Source: Litsea cubeba (lineage: Eukaryota; Streptophyta; Magnoliopsida; Laurales; Lauraceae). From it: a DNA stretch of 64,000 nucleotides. The notes beneath the pieces were generated by a model. The model was not told the origin of the DNA, made no database searches, and saw only the letters and a list, made by a program, of their open reading frames with translations. Positions 43,681 through 54,740 of this stretch are shown here, piece after piece (position 1 is the stretch's first letter; the number at the start of each line of letters is the position of its first letter). The stretch spans positions 29,105,815-29,169,814 of the forward strand of contig CM022949.1 in NCBI GenBank assembly GCA_012931725.1. Direction: 5' to 3'. The position numbers and the translations under genes are program-made.

Positions 43681-45073
43681 ATGGCTTACACCAGATCTGA
43701 ATTGAGCTTCAAATCCCTATAAGCTTATGTACTATTATGCTTAATATGTTTAATATTTATGTCATAAATGGACAAATCTTTTTTTTTTCCATCTTGAATG
43801 GTGCCGATTATTTTTATGTGGCCCCTCCAAAATGGCCGATGGCTGAAACCCAATCCCCCTCAATGATGATGTTGATGACCATCGATTTAAACTCTCAAAC
43901 TTCAGTTGATTAAATTGGTGAAAGTCTCAAAATGCACAATCTTGCTTCATGTATAAGGGGGGTGTAAACGAAATATTGAAGGAACCGACAAATGTAAAAA
44001 AAAAAAAAAAATTATTTTTTAGAATTTATGAGGGGGAGGGTGTGGTGTTTGCCTCCATGTAAAAGAAATATCGGGGGAAGGGGAAAATGTAAAAAAAAAA
44101 AAAACATTAATTTTTAGGGGTGATAATTTAAACTTTTCTTAGATATGGGTGGGGGCTTCATCCCCAGGCCCTTGTACCTAAATCCAACCCTGATCATGTC
44201 CATGAGAGAGTTATTGAGAGAAATTTATGGAACTTGAAATAAAATAGTGGTGTTTTTGTAAATAATAATATACTACTCATTTTTGTTTGATGGATGTAAG
44301 GGCAAAGTTGTCATTTATATAAAAATCCAACATAAATCTCATAGTGGCTACCCATTCTTGTTAGGAATATTGATTTTGGGGACATGAAAGGCATTAAAAA
44401 GAAAAGGCAGGGGCCTATTTATAAATATTAAAACCTCGGGGGCCTATTTATATATGCTACAAACCTTAGGGGGGTATATACAAAAAGCTCTTTTTTTTCT
44501 TAAAATGAAATGGGCACAATAAAAAAATCACAGGATAATTAACCTTCTTGCTTCCAAAGGTGTTTTTGTTGAGGTCTCCTCAAACGTTTAGTTTATTCTG
44601 ATCTATCCAGGTGGGTCGGGATGAATTTACTCAGATGGTAACTACTCTCCAAAACAATATGACCTGCTTCTCTATGCAAATAAACCAACATGCAATGTGC
44701 ATGTGAAATTTAATGGTTATCAAGCTGCAAGCTCGTGCAAAGGGGACTCTTATCTTGGCCCTATCCCCAGAAAATCTCCAAATCCTAGGCTATCACTAGC
44801 CTTCTTTGGTAAGATGTAGGTGTTTCTATCATGAATAGCCAGCCTGACCTGCAAATCCGATTTGTAATTCTAAGCTGGCATTTCCAAACTGATTAGTAAA
44901 TAATTGGAGTGCTCGCCTTTTGCTACTAACCTTGCTTTATAGCGTTCCACTTTGCCTCATAACCAACGGTAGTGAAAGTGTGAAATTGAGGGTCTGAATC
45001 AAATGGTGAATATGAGATGTGCGTTTTCCCAATTGGGGTGAGATCCAAGTCCCAACTCACGGGTTGTGGGGGA
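43681..45073. other. Non-coding spacer, shared with block 1
   Basis: Matches 3801-5113. It holds ~85 bp (44920-45005) that block 1 lacks. No gene seen. Confidence 0.7.
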
Positions 45074-45403
45074 TGTCGTAGTGAGTCTGAACAGTTAGTT
45101 TGCTTAATACTTTATATCCATGGTATCTTCCGCATCTATTCCACTCAATACCGGCGTTGGAAACCTTTATTTTTGCATAAAGGCTAGAGACGGGGACCGC
45201 AGGCAACCTTTTATATTGCTAAATGGATACCCTTTCCATCGAGGATATCCATAAGCGTAACCGTACCTTGAAACTGGTGAACTAGGGTTATCATTAACCG
45301 TACATGAAATATGGGATTTGTTAAAACTGAAACAACAGATAAGGATAACCATTTCAGAACAAATACGTGGTATGTTGGGACCACATACGGTTAACTCCGA
45401 ACA
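45074..45403 (-). mobile_element. Ty1-copia LTR, sister of 5114-5443
   Basis: Same polypurine tract and TGTTCGGAGTT start on the minus strand. The far boundary is approximate. Confidence 0.5.
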
Positions 45404-46807
45404 TTCTCCCACTTGGTCCAAACAACAACACTAGTTACATTTATAAATATATATTTTATCAAAATATATATTTTAGAAAGACATATATTTGGTTCGACCT
45501 TTTTTTTAAATAAAAAAAAAGAATAGAAAACTTTAAACTTGATGAGTGAACTCTAATTTTGTAAATATATACCCACATTTCAATTTGGTCAGGCTTTATT
45601 CTTAACAAATGAAATACCTATACATGGATAATGATGCTCACTACCAATGTAGGACCTAACCATATCACAGTGGAGACAATTTCATTTTCAAAGACCTTTC
45701 TTTATATGCAGTTTCCTGTACGGATAGATATACCATAACGTTGACATGAAATATATCCAATGGTCCACTTTACTTTAAATTCTACTTATATTTGAATGTG
45801 CACAATTAAGTAGGAAAGAAAAATAAGAAACAATTATTATAAATGTCCACTTAAAATTTAAGCATTAATAGAAAGAACTGACTAGGCCCATATGGTTTAC
45901 ATGATCTTTATGTATATTTGGCGCCAATGCCTTGGTCAGCGGATCTGCAATCATCAATTTTGTATTGATGCTTTCCATGGACACATAATGTTTCTTTACC
46001 TTATCCCTTACAAAGAGATACTTGATCTCTCTGTGTTTGGAACCGCATGAACTTTTATTGTTCTTGGAGAAGCGAACTGCAGATGTATTTTCATAATAGA
46101 TCTTCAGTGGTCTTGAAATGTTGTCTACCAATTGAAGTCCCTGAATGAAATTCCTTACCATAATGCTTGTGACGTGGCGTTATAGCATGCAACGAACTGT
46201 GCTTCCATGGTGGAGGTTGTAACAAGTGATGTTTTTGCACTCCTCCATGAGATTGCCCCCTCTGCCAGCAGAAATCCTGGATTGCTTTGATATCTGCCAA
46301 GCATGCCAACAGTGAAACTGATATCTGGACGGGTGCAAGTTTGAGTATGAACTAAACTTCCTACAGCTGAAGCATATGGAATATCCTTCATTTGGTCATG
46401 CTCGAGTTCATTTTGTGGGCACTGTAGCTTGCTGAATTTATCACCTTTAATGATGGGTGCTCCCTGCGATTTGCAATCAAGCATCTGAAACCGCTCAAGA
46501 ATCGTATCTATGTAGGCTCTTTGAGACAACCCCAAAACTCGGCACTTTCTCTCTCTGTGAATCTCGATGCCAATAAAAAAAGTAGCTTCACCCATGTCCT
46601 TCATTTCAAAATGCTGAGTCAAGAACTCTTTAGTCTCCTATAAAAGATCAAAGTTGTTATTGGCTAACAAGATATCGTCCGCATAAAGGACCAAGAAAAT
46701 GATGCTACTCCCACTAGTCTTTAAGTATATATACTGGTCAATAATGTTTTCTGTAAAACCAAAGTATATAACACTTCATCAAATTTTAGGAACCATTGAC
46801 GAGAAGC
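45404..46807 (-). pseudogene. Ty1-copia RT/RNase H fragment, sister of 5444-7125
   Basis: The minus strand has FEMKDMGEATFFIGIEIHRE, GLSQRAYIDTILERF, GDKFSKLQCPQNELEHDQMK, IPYASAVGSLVH, CTRPDISF and the RNase H tail HREIKYLFVRDKVKKHYVS, ADPLTKALAP. About 170 bp of RNase H present in block 1 (6312-6484) are deleted at 46271. The 5' side breaks at 46807, and a ~40-bp remnant of the same copia resumes at 52068. Confidence 0.85.
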
Positions 46808-49199
46808 TTTCATTGATGATTTCTCTCGTTATGGTCGTGTGTTTTTTATTTCCTACAAATATGAGGCAATTGATTTTTTCAAAATTTTTACAAAAGAAGT
46901 TCAAAATAAGTTTGACAAAAAACATCAAGACCCTTAGGACCAATCGAGGTGGAGAATACACTTCGGAGATTTTTAAAAGTTTTTGCATGGAAAATGGAAT
47001 TTCTCGTCAACTTACTATGGCCTACACCCCACAACAAAATGGAGTTGCGGAAAGACGTAACAGGACCCTGTTAGACATGGTTAGATCAATGATGGCTCAT
47101 GCAAATTTACCTGTCTCTTTTTGGGGAGATGCGTTATTAACTGCATCATATATATTGAATAGAGTCCCTTCTAAGTTTGTTCCCAAGACTCCGTATGAGT
47201 TGTGGACCGGTAGAAAACCTTCCTTGGGAGACCTACGCCCGTGGGGTTCTTTAGGGCATGTCCTTATCACGAATCCTAATAAATTGGAGCGTAAGACAAT
47301 CCCAAGTATCTTTATGAGATACTCTGAATTGTCAAAAGGATACGTTCTAGTTTATGAGGATGTCAATGGCAGATTAATTGAAAAAGAATCTCGTGATGTA
47401 GATTTCTTCGAGTTTCAATATCTTGAAAAGAAGAAGACAAGGGTGTCCATTGAACTATTTGAAATGGATGACTTCTCATACCACAAGGAGCCAACACCAC
47501 TTGCAGGTCTTAGTGGGAGAGATCCTATGGAGTCACAGGCAAGTGGGAGTGATCATGATGCCCTTCGTCATTCTTCTCGTGGATTGATTCCAAAGAAGTT
47601 TTTTGAAATTGAGGGAACTTCTTATGCATACATTGTAACTGACGGCGACGAACCACGTTCTTATAAAGAAGCAATGGAATCAGTAAACTCGAAGGCACGG
47701 ATGCTCGCGATGAATGATGAGATCAGCTCTATGCGTAAGAACCATGTTCTTCCCAAGGATAGGAAAGCCATTACAAATAAATGGGTTTTGAAAATTAAGC
47801 GAAAAGCCGACGGTTCCATTGACAAATTTAAAGCTAGGCTTGTGGCTAAGGGGTTCACACAGAAAAAAGGTGTGGATTATGAAGAAACTCTCTCCCCTAT
47901 GGTGAGATTTTCTTCTGTCCGCATGATCTTATCTATTGTGGCCCACATGGATTTAGAATTACACCAGATGGATGTTAAGACCGCTTTTTTAAACGGTGAT
48001 CTTGAGGAGGAAATATACATGAAACAACCAATGGGATATGTGGAAAAAGGCCATGTTGATAAAGTTTGTAAACTCCAGAAATCTATCTATGGCCTTAAAC
48101 AATCCTCGAGACAATGGTACAAAAAGTTCCATAATACAATCATGTCAAATGGTTTCTCCATGTGTTACGAAGATCATTGTGTTTACATTAAGCGATCTAA
48201 ACATAAATTTGTGTTGCTATCCCTTTACGTTGATGATATTCTTTTGGCTTGTAATGATATTGGTTTTTTACTTGAGACCAAAGCTTGGTTGTCAACTGTT
48301 TTTGAAATGAAAGTTTTGGGTGAGGCTGAGTTCATTTTAGGGGTTAAAATTACGTGGAATCGTTCAAAACGCATTCTTGGCTTGTCCCAAACAACTTACA
48401 TTGAGAAAATTCTAGAGAAATTTAGAATGACCAATGCTAGTCCCGTTGAGACCCCGATTGATAAGGGTTGCAAATTAAGTGTAATGCAATGTCCTCAAAC
48501 CGATGCTGAAACAAAAAGAATGACTTCCATACCCTATGCCAGCGCTGTAGGAAGTTTAATGTATGCTATGTTGTGCACACGCCCCGATATTTGCTATGCG
48601 GTTGGGTTGGTTAGTTGATTTCAAAGTAACCCGGGTATTGTTCATTGGAATGCCGTTAAACGAATCTTCCGATATTTAAAGGGCACCAAAGATATGATGC
48701 TTTGCTATCACGGTGGTGGCTTGAGTTTATTAGCATACAGTGACTCATCTTTTTCGAATGATCCCGATGACGGCAAATCCACATCGGGATGTGTTCTTAC
48801 TGGGCGGGGGAGCCATTTCATGGTCCAGTAAGAAGCAGGAGTGTACGGTCATGTCGACCACTGAGGCCGAATATGTCGCTTGGGCACTGGCGGCCATGGA
48901 TGCTTGTATGGATTCGCCGTTTTCTGTTGGATTTGGGACTAGTATCTATTGCCCGTGATCCCATTCCATTGAGAACAGATAGTACAACTGCCATATGCTT
49001 GGCAAAAGACCCCCAGTTTCATCAGAGGGCAAAACATATCAAACGAAAGTGGCATTTTATCCGTGAGCAAATAGAAGCAAAAGAAATAGCAATATCTCAT
49101 GTGTCATCTTTGGGAATGATTGCTGACCCGATGACCAAACCCTTGGCGCGAGAACTATTCGCTATTCATGTAAGGCGTACGAGAATGCAATATATGTAA
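46808..49199 (+). pseudogene. Ty1-copia pol, second element: integrase, RT, RNase H (broken)
   Basis: The plus strand starts inside integrase (FIDDFSRYGRVFFI). A frameshift near 46920 precedes the long frame, which has TNRGGEYTSEIF, YTPQQNGVAERRNRTLLDM and LPVSFWGDAL (integrase core), then RT with KFKARLVAKGFTQKKGVDYE, KTAFLNGDLEEEIYMKQP, SIYGLKQSSRQWY and catalytic LYVDDILLA. A TGA at 48616-48618 (VGLVS*FQSNPG, probably from CGA) ends it. RNase H continues with SDSSFSNDPDDGKSTSG, a frameshift near 48805, SWSSKKQECTVMSTTEAEYV, RAKHIKRKWHFIREQI and MIADPMTKPL, ending at 49197-49199. Gag, protease and the 5' LTR are missing. The apparent start at 46699 is chance read-through from the antisense copia. 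Confidence 0.9.
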
Positions 49200-49221
49200 T
49201 CTTTCTTTTTTTCAGTGGGAG

Positions 49222-50143
49222 TGTATTGGACTTTTTTTTAATAAAAGTTTTTTTTGTGGTTATATGCGTGTTATATTCTTTTCATTCATACATGTGCATA
49301 TACTTTACATTGGCAACATACACAATAAGCGTGTGTATTAGATGCACACGTGGCACCAAACAGGTGAGGTCATCCACTCGCACGGATAAAGACCGCCCTT
49401 GATGTCTTAGTGACTGATAGGATGAGGTGCATGCATTTGTATGATATGCTGATTAGGCCAATATGGATCTTATTGGTGCGTACAGATGTATGGAACGCCG
49501 ACTCAGTCTTGTGTGCATTGGGGTGATGTAGATCACAAGACTAAATGAGAGTTAGCATTAGTCGTCGGACAAATCACACCCTAATAAGTCCGATAGCCTG
49601 TTTTAGAAACCAAGCGTGGTTGTGTTTGTGACGATCAGCTTGCGCATTAGTGAATCGGTGCAATGTTTGCATGGGCTCCGTTATAGAGCTAATGCTTTTC
49701 GCACTGCGACGCGTGTCTACAGACATGCGTGTTTAAGGACCTACCTACGAGCAACGGGATAATACCCTAGAAATCCTGTTTGTTGTGCGAGAGTTAGTCC
49801 CGTAGGTGACTCTTGAGCTTGGAGTTGGTTATTGTGTGAACCAATTCTTGGGGCTCTTGTGCCCTTATACCAACCTCTTCGTTGGAAAGATGAGATCGGT
49901 GATGCTACTTTAGCTGCGGTTGTGCCACGGCAACATTGGAGCCTACGAGCCGCCGTGCTAGGAAAGCTGCTTGGTTGATTCTGACCCTCGTAAGTCCATG
50001 GGAAGACCCCTTGACATCACACTCTAGTTTATACGTGCTTACGATACTTATCAGCCTGGGCTATATCGAGTATTTTGAAAATTTTAAGACAAGCAAAATT
50101 TTAAATTATATATATGTATAAATATGTTATTTTATAAAAAGAA
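49222..50143 (+). mobile_element. LTR of the second copia element, first part (interrupted)
   Basis: After the pol stop, a polypurine tract (CAGTGGGAG) precedes TGTATTGGAC, taken as the LTR start at 49222. The LTR-like sequence is interrupted by a LINE whose TSD is 50131-50143 and continues at 51272. The end of the LTR is not resolved. Confidence 0.55.
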
Positions 50144-51258
50144 TCCTGAGGAGGTTAATGGAACAGTATAGAGAAGGTAAGATAGATTTACATATGGTGT
50201 TCATTGACTTGGAGAAGGCCTATGACCGGGTTCCTAGGGAGATTCTTTGGAAAGTTCTGGAAAAGAAAAGAGTTTGTGTCTCTTATATTGAGGCGATAAA
50301 GGATATGTATGATAGAGTCGTGACATCTATAAGGACGACTGGCGGCGAAACTAAGGAGTTTCTTGTCACGATTGGTCTACACCAAGGCTCAGCGTTAAGC
50401 CCGTACTTGTTTGCCCTAGTTATGGATGAGATTACAAGACATATCCAGGATGAGGTGCCGTGGTGTATGCTATTTGCAGATGACATTGTTTTAGTGGATG
50501 AGACGAGAGAAGGAGTGAATGTTAAACTAGAATTGTGGAGGAAAACATTAGAGACAAAAGGGTTTAGGCTAAGTCGATGCAAAACGGAATATATGGAATG
50601 CAAGTTTAGTCAAAGTAGGACACCTGGTAACATAGAAGTAAGTTTGGGCACACAAAAGATAGTAGAAAAAGATAACTTTAGATACCTTGGATCTATGGTG
50701 CAACAGGATGGAGGGATTGATACTGATGTAAGTCACAGGATTCAAGCCGGGTGGACCAAATGGAGGAGTGCTTCGGGGGTCTTGTGTGATCGGAAAGTAT
50801 TATAAGGTGGCGGTACGGCCAGCGTTGTTATATGGATCAGAGTGTTGGGCAGTAAAGCATAATCATGTCAAGAAGATGGAAGTTGCGGAGATGAGAATGC
50901 TAAGATGGATGTGCGGGATCACAAGGAGAGATAGGATTAGGAATGAGGAGATTAGGGGCATAGTAGGAATAGTACCGATTGGAGATAAAATGAGAGAAAA
51001 TCGACTGAGATGGTTAGGCCATGTTAGAAGGCGTCCAACAGAGGCACCTGTTAAAAGTTGTGAAAGCATGGAGTTTGCCAAGAGTAGGAGAGGGAGAGGG
51101 AGACCCAAGAGAAGTTGGAAAGAAACTATTAAACATGATCTTGCCTACATGGATCTAACGGAGGATATGGCCCTAAACAGATTTGATTGGCGTCGTCAAA
51201 TCCATATAGCCGACCCCACCTAGTGGGAAAAGGCTTGGTTTGGTTTGGTTTGGTTTGG
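50144..51258 (+). mobile_element. 5'-truncated RTE-type LINE
   Basis: A TSD TTTATAAAAAGAA flanks it (50131-50143, 51259-51271; part could belong to the tail). The frame from 50158 encodes RT motifs DLEKAYDRVPREILW, GLHQGSALSPYLFALVMDEI and catalytic FADDIVL, then GFRLSRCKTEYM and FRYLGSMVQQDG. A ~25-bp loss near 50800 shifts the frame to ALLYGSECWA, MRMLRWMCGITRRDRIRNE, ENRLRWLGHVRRRP and GRGRPKRSWKETI. The 3' end is a TTTGG microsatellite (51238-51260), typical of plant RTE tails. Endonuclease and the N-terminal RT are absent, so it cannot move by itself. Confidence 0.9.
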
Positions 51259-51271
51259 TTTATAAAAAGAA

Positions 51272-51564
51272 ATGTTTGTAGAAGGTTTTTACTCGATAAG
51301 TTGAATAAGCACGTATGTGGGTTGAACACGACTCAAGGGTATGAGTCAACATCCAATCCGGTGTGGTCATGTGAGTGTCTAGGGCAAACTGATCGATGTG
51401 TGGGTGAGTTGGTGTATTCTAGTCAGATGGCGACTTAGTGTGCATTCTTTCCGTGAATTGGCATAGTGAAGGTCCCACTCTTCAGGTCCATTTTTACTTT
51501 GTAGAATTTGATGATGGCAATTAGTGATCAAATGGAATGAATCTTGTTCGGTGCGAGTGGGAGA
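51272..51564 (+). other. Continuation of copia LTR or 3' internal sequence
   Basis: Continues the host sequence of the RTE insertion. It ends in GAGTGGGAGA, a second polypurine-tract-like word just before TGTTGGC. Which element this belongs to is not settled. Confidence 0.4.
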
Positions 51565-52064
51565 TGTTGGCATTTGTGATGGGACCCACTTGTGTTTACA
51601 TGTAGATGGACCCCACTCACAAAGATACACCCCTCACAAGGAGTCTCATGGTGATATGGATAAGGATAGCTTGAGTTTTATCCAACTCTCTATCTCTTTA
51701 TCATATCTACATTCAAATTCAAATTGAGAGAGATTGATCATAATCATCTCTCAATTCGAATTTGAATAGAGATCTCATCACCCATTAGCCTAAGGGCTAT
51801 ATATAGACATGAGAGATATAGCTTGAAACAACTTTGAAGAATTCATCTTCCTTCCACTAAATTTCCAATTCTCCATCATCATCTTCTGCATCCAGGGTGT
51901 CCATCCTTGCCCTTGGATATTGAAGAGTGACTCATATGTGACTGATCGCTCGTAGACAGTCACAGATTTTCACACCATTGCCTGATTCAAGTCGACACTA
52001 TCCTTATCGCGTTTGTAGCAGCCAGCACCTATAGATCCTTGCTTCCGCATATTTACCACCTTCA
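51565..52064 (+). mobile_element. Second LTR-like sequence, ~500 bp
   Basis: Starts TGTTGGCATTTG after a polypurine tract. It has a TATATATAG box (about 51798) and plausible leader sequence, and ends near TTCA (52064), where the antisense copia resumes. No partner LTR is seen, so the boundaries are tentative. Confidence 0.45.
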
Positions 52065-52067
52065 TAC

Positions 52068-52099
52068 CATATCCAGAGCATCTGCATTTATGAATCCTT
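52068..52099 (-). pseudogene. Remnant of the antisense copia RT
   Basis: Matches 7048-7080 in block 1. It shows that the 5.26 kb between 46808 and 52067 lies inside what was one copia fragment. Confidence 0.6.
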
Positions 52100-52397
52100 G
52101 GGCCCGTTTGGTATTTTACTATTAAAGTCAAGTGGAGTGAAGTGAAGTGAAATGAAAAATATGAATAAAATATATATTGGGTTATGATGGTATTTTATTT
52201 TTAGTTGTTTGGAATGGAATATTGTTGACTTTTGGTATGGAAAATGGAGTTTTTTTGTCTTTTAGTTAATAAATGTGGTTACTTTTTGACTTTTTGTTGG
52301 AAAAGTTGGAGGGAGTTTTGAGAAAAAGTGCTTTTGATGTGATGTTTAGGATGATTTAACTTTACTTGACTTTACCAGTCAAGTTACCAAACAGGTA
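52100..52397. mobile_element. MITE-like insertion, ~300 bp
   Basis: The ends CCCGTTTGGTA and TACCAAACAGG are inverted, and AAAGTCAAG follows on each side. Block 1 lacks it but also differs by ~45 bp at the site, so a TSD cannot be read. Ends of this kind occur in several plant MITE families. Confidence 0.55.
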
Positions 52398-52709
52398 ACC
52401 ATTGAGACTTGCTCTGAAGAGAAACTGCATTTACCATACTTCCCCTGAAGAGAAACTGCATTTATAAATCCTTCAGACTGAGCGTCTGCATTTATGAAAC
52501 CTGCAATTGCCTTACCAGACTTACTCTGAAGAGAAACTGCCTTTACCATACTTGTTGTGATGTGGAACCCATGACGCATGTAAATGTAGTAAGAGAAACT
52601 GCAATCACCTATTAACAACGTCTCTTCCTATATGCAAGAAGAATCTTCTTCTACAAGCTCATCTTTCTTTTGAAAGAACCTATTTCCATAGGATAAAGGA
52701 AGAAGAGGC
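52398..52709 (+). promoter_or_regulatory. Upstream region of the second P450 pseudogene
   Basis: Matches 7120-7411, with repeated AGAGAAACTGC and GCATTTATGAA words. It lacks ~15 bp around the putative TATATAAGA of copy 1. Confidence 0.4.
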
Positions 52710-54445
52710 ATGGAGACCCTTATCGCCTTCCTTCAACAACACTCTTCAATACTTGCAATCCTATTTGTCTTCTCCTACCCTGTTGTGGCCCTCCTCTTCC
52801 ACCATAGGAAGCCCTTCAAACTTCCTCCATGAGGAACCCTTGGCTGGTTCCCCATCTTTGTCCCCTCAAATTTGAGGGGTTATTTTCTCGAGCATAATAT
52901 CCAACGGTAAGCTACTTTGTTATTTTTCTTCTTCATATTCTTGTTCTTATCCATCATGTCGTTGATGGTGTTTGTAGGTACAGGCTGATATTTAAATGTC
53001 ATTTGTATGGGCACCCCGCCATAGTTTCGTGTGATGGGGATTTCAACTCATTCATCCTTCAAACTTCCTCCAGGAACCCTTGGCTGGTTCCCCCATCTTT
53101 GTCCCCTCAAATTTGAGGGGTTATTTTCTCGAGCATAATATCCAACGGTAAGCTACTTTGTTATTTTTCTTTTTTTTTTTCAGATTCTTGTTCTTATCCA
53201 TTATGTCGTTGATGGTGTTTGCAGGTACAGGCTGATATTTAAATGCCACATGTATGGGCACCCCGCCATAGTTTCGTGTGATGGGGATTTCAATTCATTC
53301 ATCCTTTAACAGGAAGATCGACCGGTGGAGGCCATTTGCTGGTGTAAAGGCGCAAAACAGTTCCCTCCCTTGCTCACATTGAAGAAAACGCCGTTCAAGT
53401 CATGTTATCTTGGGCGACAAAAAAGACAATCTACAAAGGTATCATATCTTTCACAAACACCCGTTCCACTCTGTAGCTTTTGCCGCATACATTTTAATTG
53501 GGATTCTCCAAAATAAAAAAATTTGGAATCGATTTGTAGATAGACTTTGACAGTTGTTGGATCAAAGACCACAAAATAGATGGTCAAAATAAAAATTTTG
53601 CACTCTGTTTAGTTTTGCTACATTGGATGCTTGAACTATGTCCTTGGACACACGTCCATATCAAGCGAAGCAAAATCCAGCGACAACTTTCCTCTCTCTA
53701 TGGGTTAACCTTTTATTTCAGAATATCCAGGACAACTTTCCTTTTTATGGGTTGACCTTTTATTTCATTCTCTTATGTTCAAAGGATTCTGCCAAGAAAA
53801 AAAAAACATTCGAAGAACCTTATTTGCATTAAATTTGAGGTGACTACTCTAAATATCATTAAACTTGAGTTAATTTAATTGGGATTAACGTTCTCAGTTT
53901 GTCTTGAGTTGGGGAGACGTGAGAATTTCCATCAGTTAGAGAAAAATATATTGGTGTTTTATATTCAAATTTCACTTGGTCATATTAGACATGCTAAATA
54001 TAATTGGTTTGTTGTTTTTTCCATTTTTAATATAGGATTTAAGATTCTAGTTGGTTGGAAGATTTTGCCGGTTTTCTCTGGTGTTCATCTCGACCCCTCC
54101 CGGTGCTCAAACCCTGAAGAATTTAATCCATGGAGATGGCAGGTTAGTCCCCTTGTTCTAATAATATGTTACATTAAATTTTTGACGTTGACAAAACAAC
54201 GTAAAGATTTTTTTTTTTTTTTTGCAGGCAGATGATACGAGAGAAACTATTTCAGGCCGCAATGATTTCACACCTTTTGCAGGAGGCAAGAGACTTTGCC
54301 CAGGCTATGAACTTGCCAGCCAAGCTTGAGACTGCCGTATTTCTGCACCACCGGGTCCTGAACTTCTCTTGGATCCCCTTGATTGACACTATTGTCCCAT
54401 GTATTTTCCATTTTTCGACTTCAAACATGGTTTCCCTATTTCTAT
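52710..54445 (+). pseudogene. Cytochrome P450 pseudogene (CYP90/CYP724-like), copy 2
   Basis: Starts METLIAFLQQHSS. The membrane anchor is followed by KLPP and then TGA (CCATGAGGAACC), a premature stop. Beyond it the frame reads GTLGWFPIFVPSNLRGYFLE, without the extra C found in copy 1. About 240 bp covering the end of exon 1, intron 1 and the start of exon 2 are duplicated in tandem (about 52815-53050 and 53058-53300). Middle exons are missing. The later exons encode VFSGVHLDPSRCSNPEEFNP (54070-54141) and, after an intron, ADDTRETISGRNDFTPFAGG, KRLCPGYEL with the haem Cys, then KLETAVFLHHRVLNFSW. Non-functional. Confidence 0.8.
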
Positions 54446-54454
54446 CAAACTCAA

Positions 54455-54740
54455 AGGGGAAATAGGGAAACCATGTTTGAAGTTGAGAAATGGAAAGGAC
54501 ATGGGACAATCAGTGTCAATAAGGGGGTCCAGGAGAAGGACGAGGTGGTGCAGAAACACGAAAGTCTCAAGCTTGGCAAGTTCAGAGCCCAGCAAAATCA
54601 CGTCATAAATTTATTATAACTTGTTATTAGAGCAGGGCTGACTAACTTGCCATATCCATGGATTAAACTCTTCCGGATTTGTTTGTGGGGAGGGTTTGAG
54701 ATGAACACCAGAGAAAACTGGTAGAATCTTGATGGAATCC
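54455..54740 (-). pseudogene. Inverted P450 3'-end fragment, tail to tail with copy 2
   Basis: Minus-strand mirror of the last exons (VFLHHLVL, NPEEFNP-like remnant), as at 8950-9290. The forward (54316-54445) and reverse (54460-54585) segments pair over ~125 bp around a short centre at about 54452. Confidence 0.75.

Noticed and set aside
46699..46925. N-terminal ~70 residues of the 639-residue open frame as part of the copia protein
   Set aside because: This part is antisense to another copia fragment or out of frame with integrase. The true integrase frame (FIDDFSRYG) lies in another phase until a frameshift near 46920.
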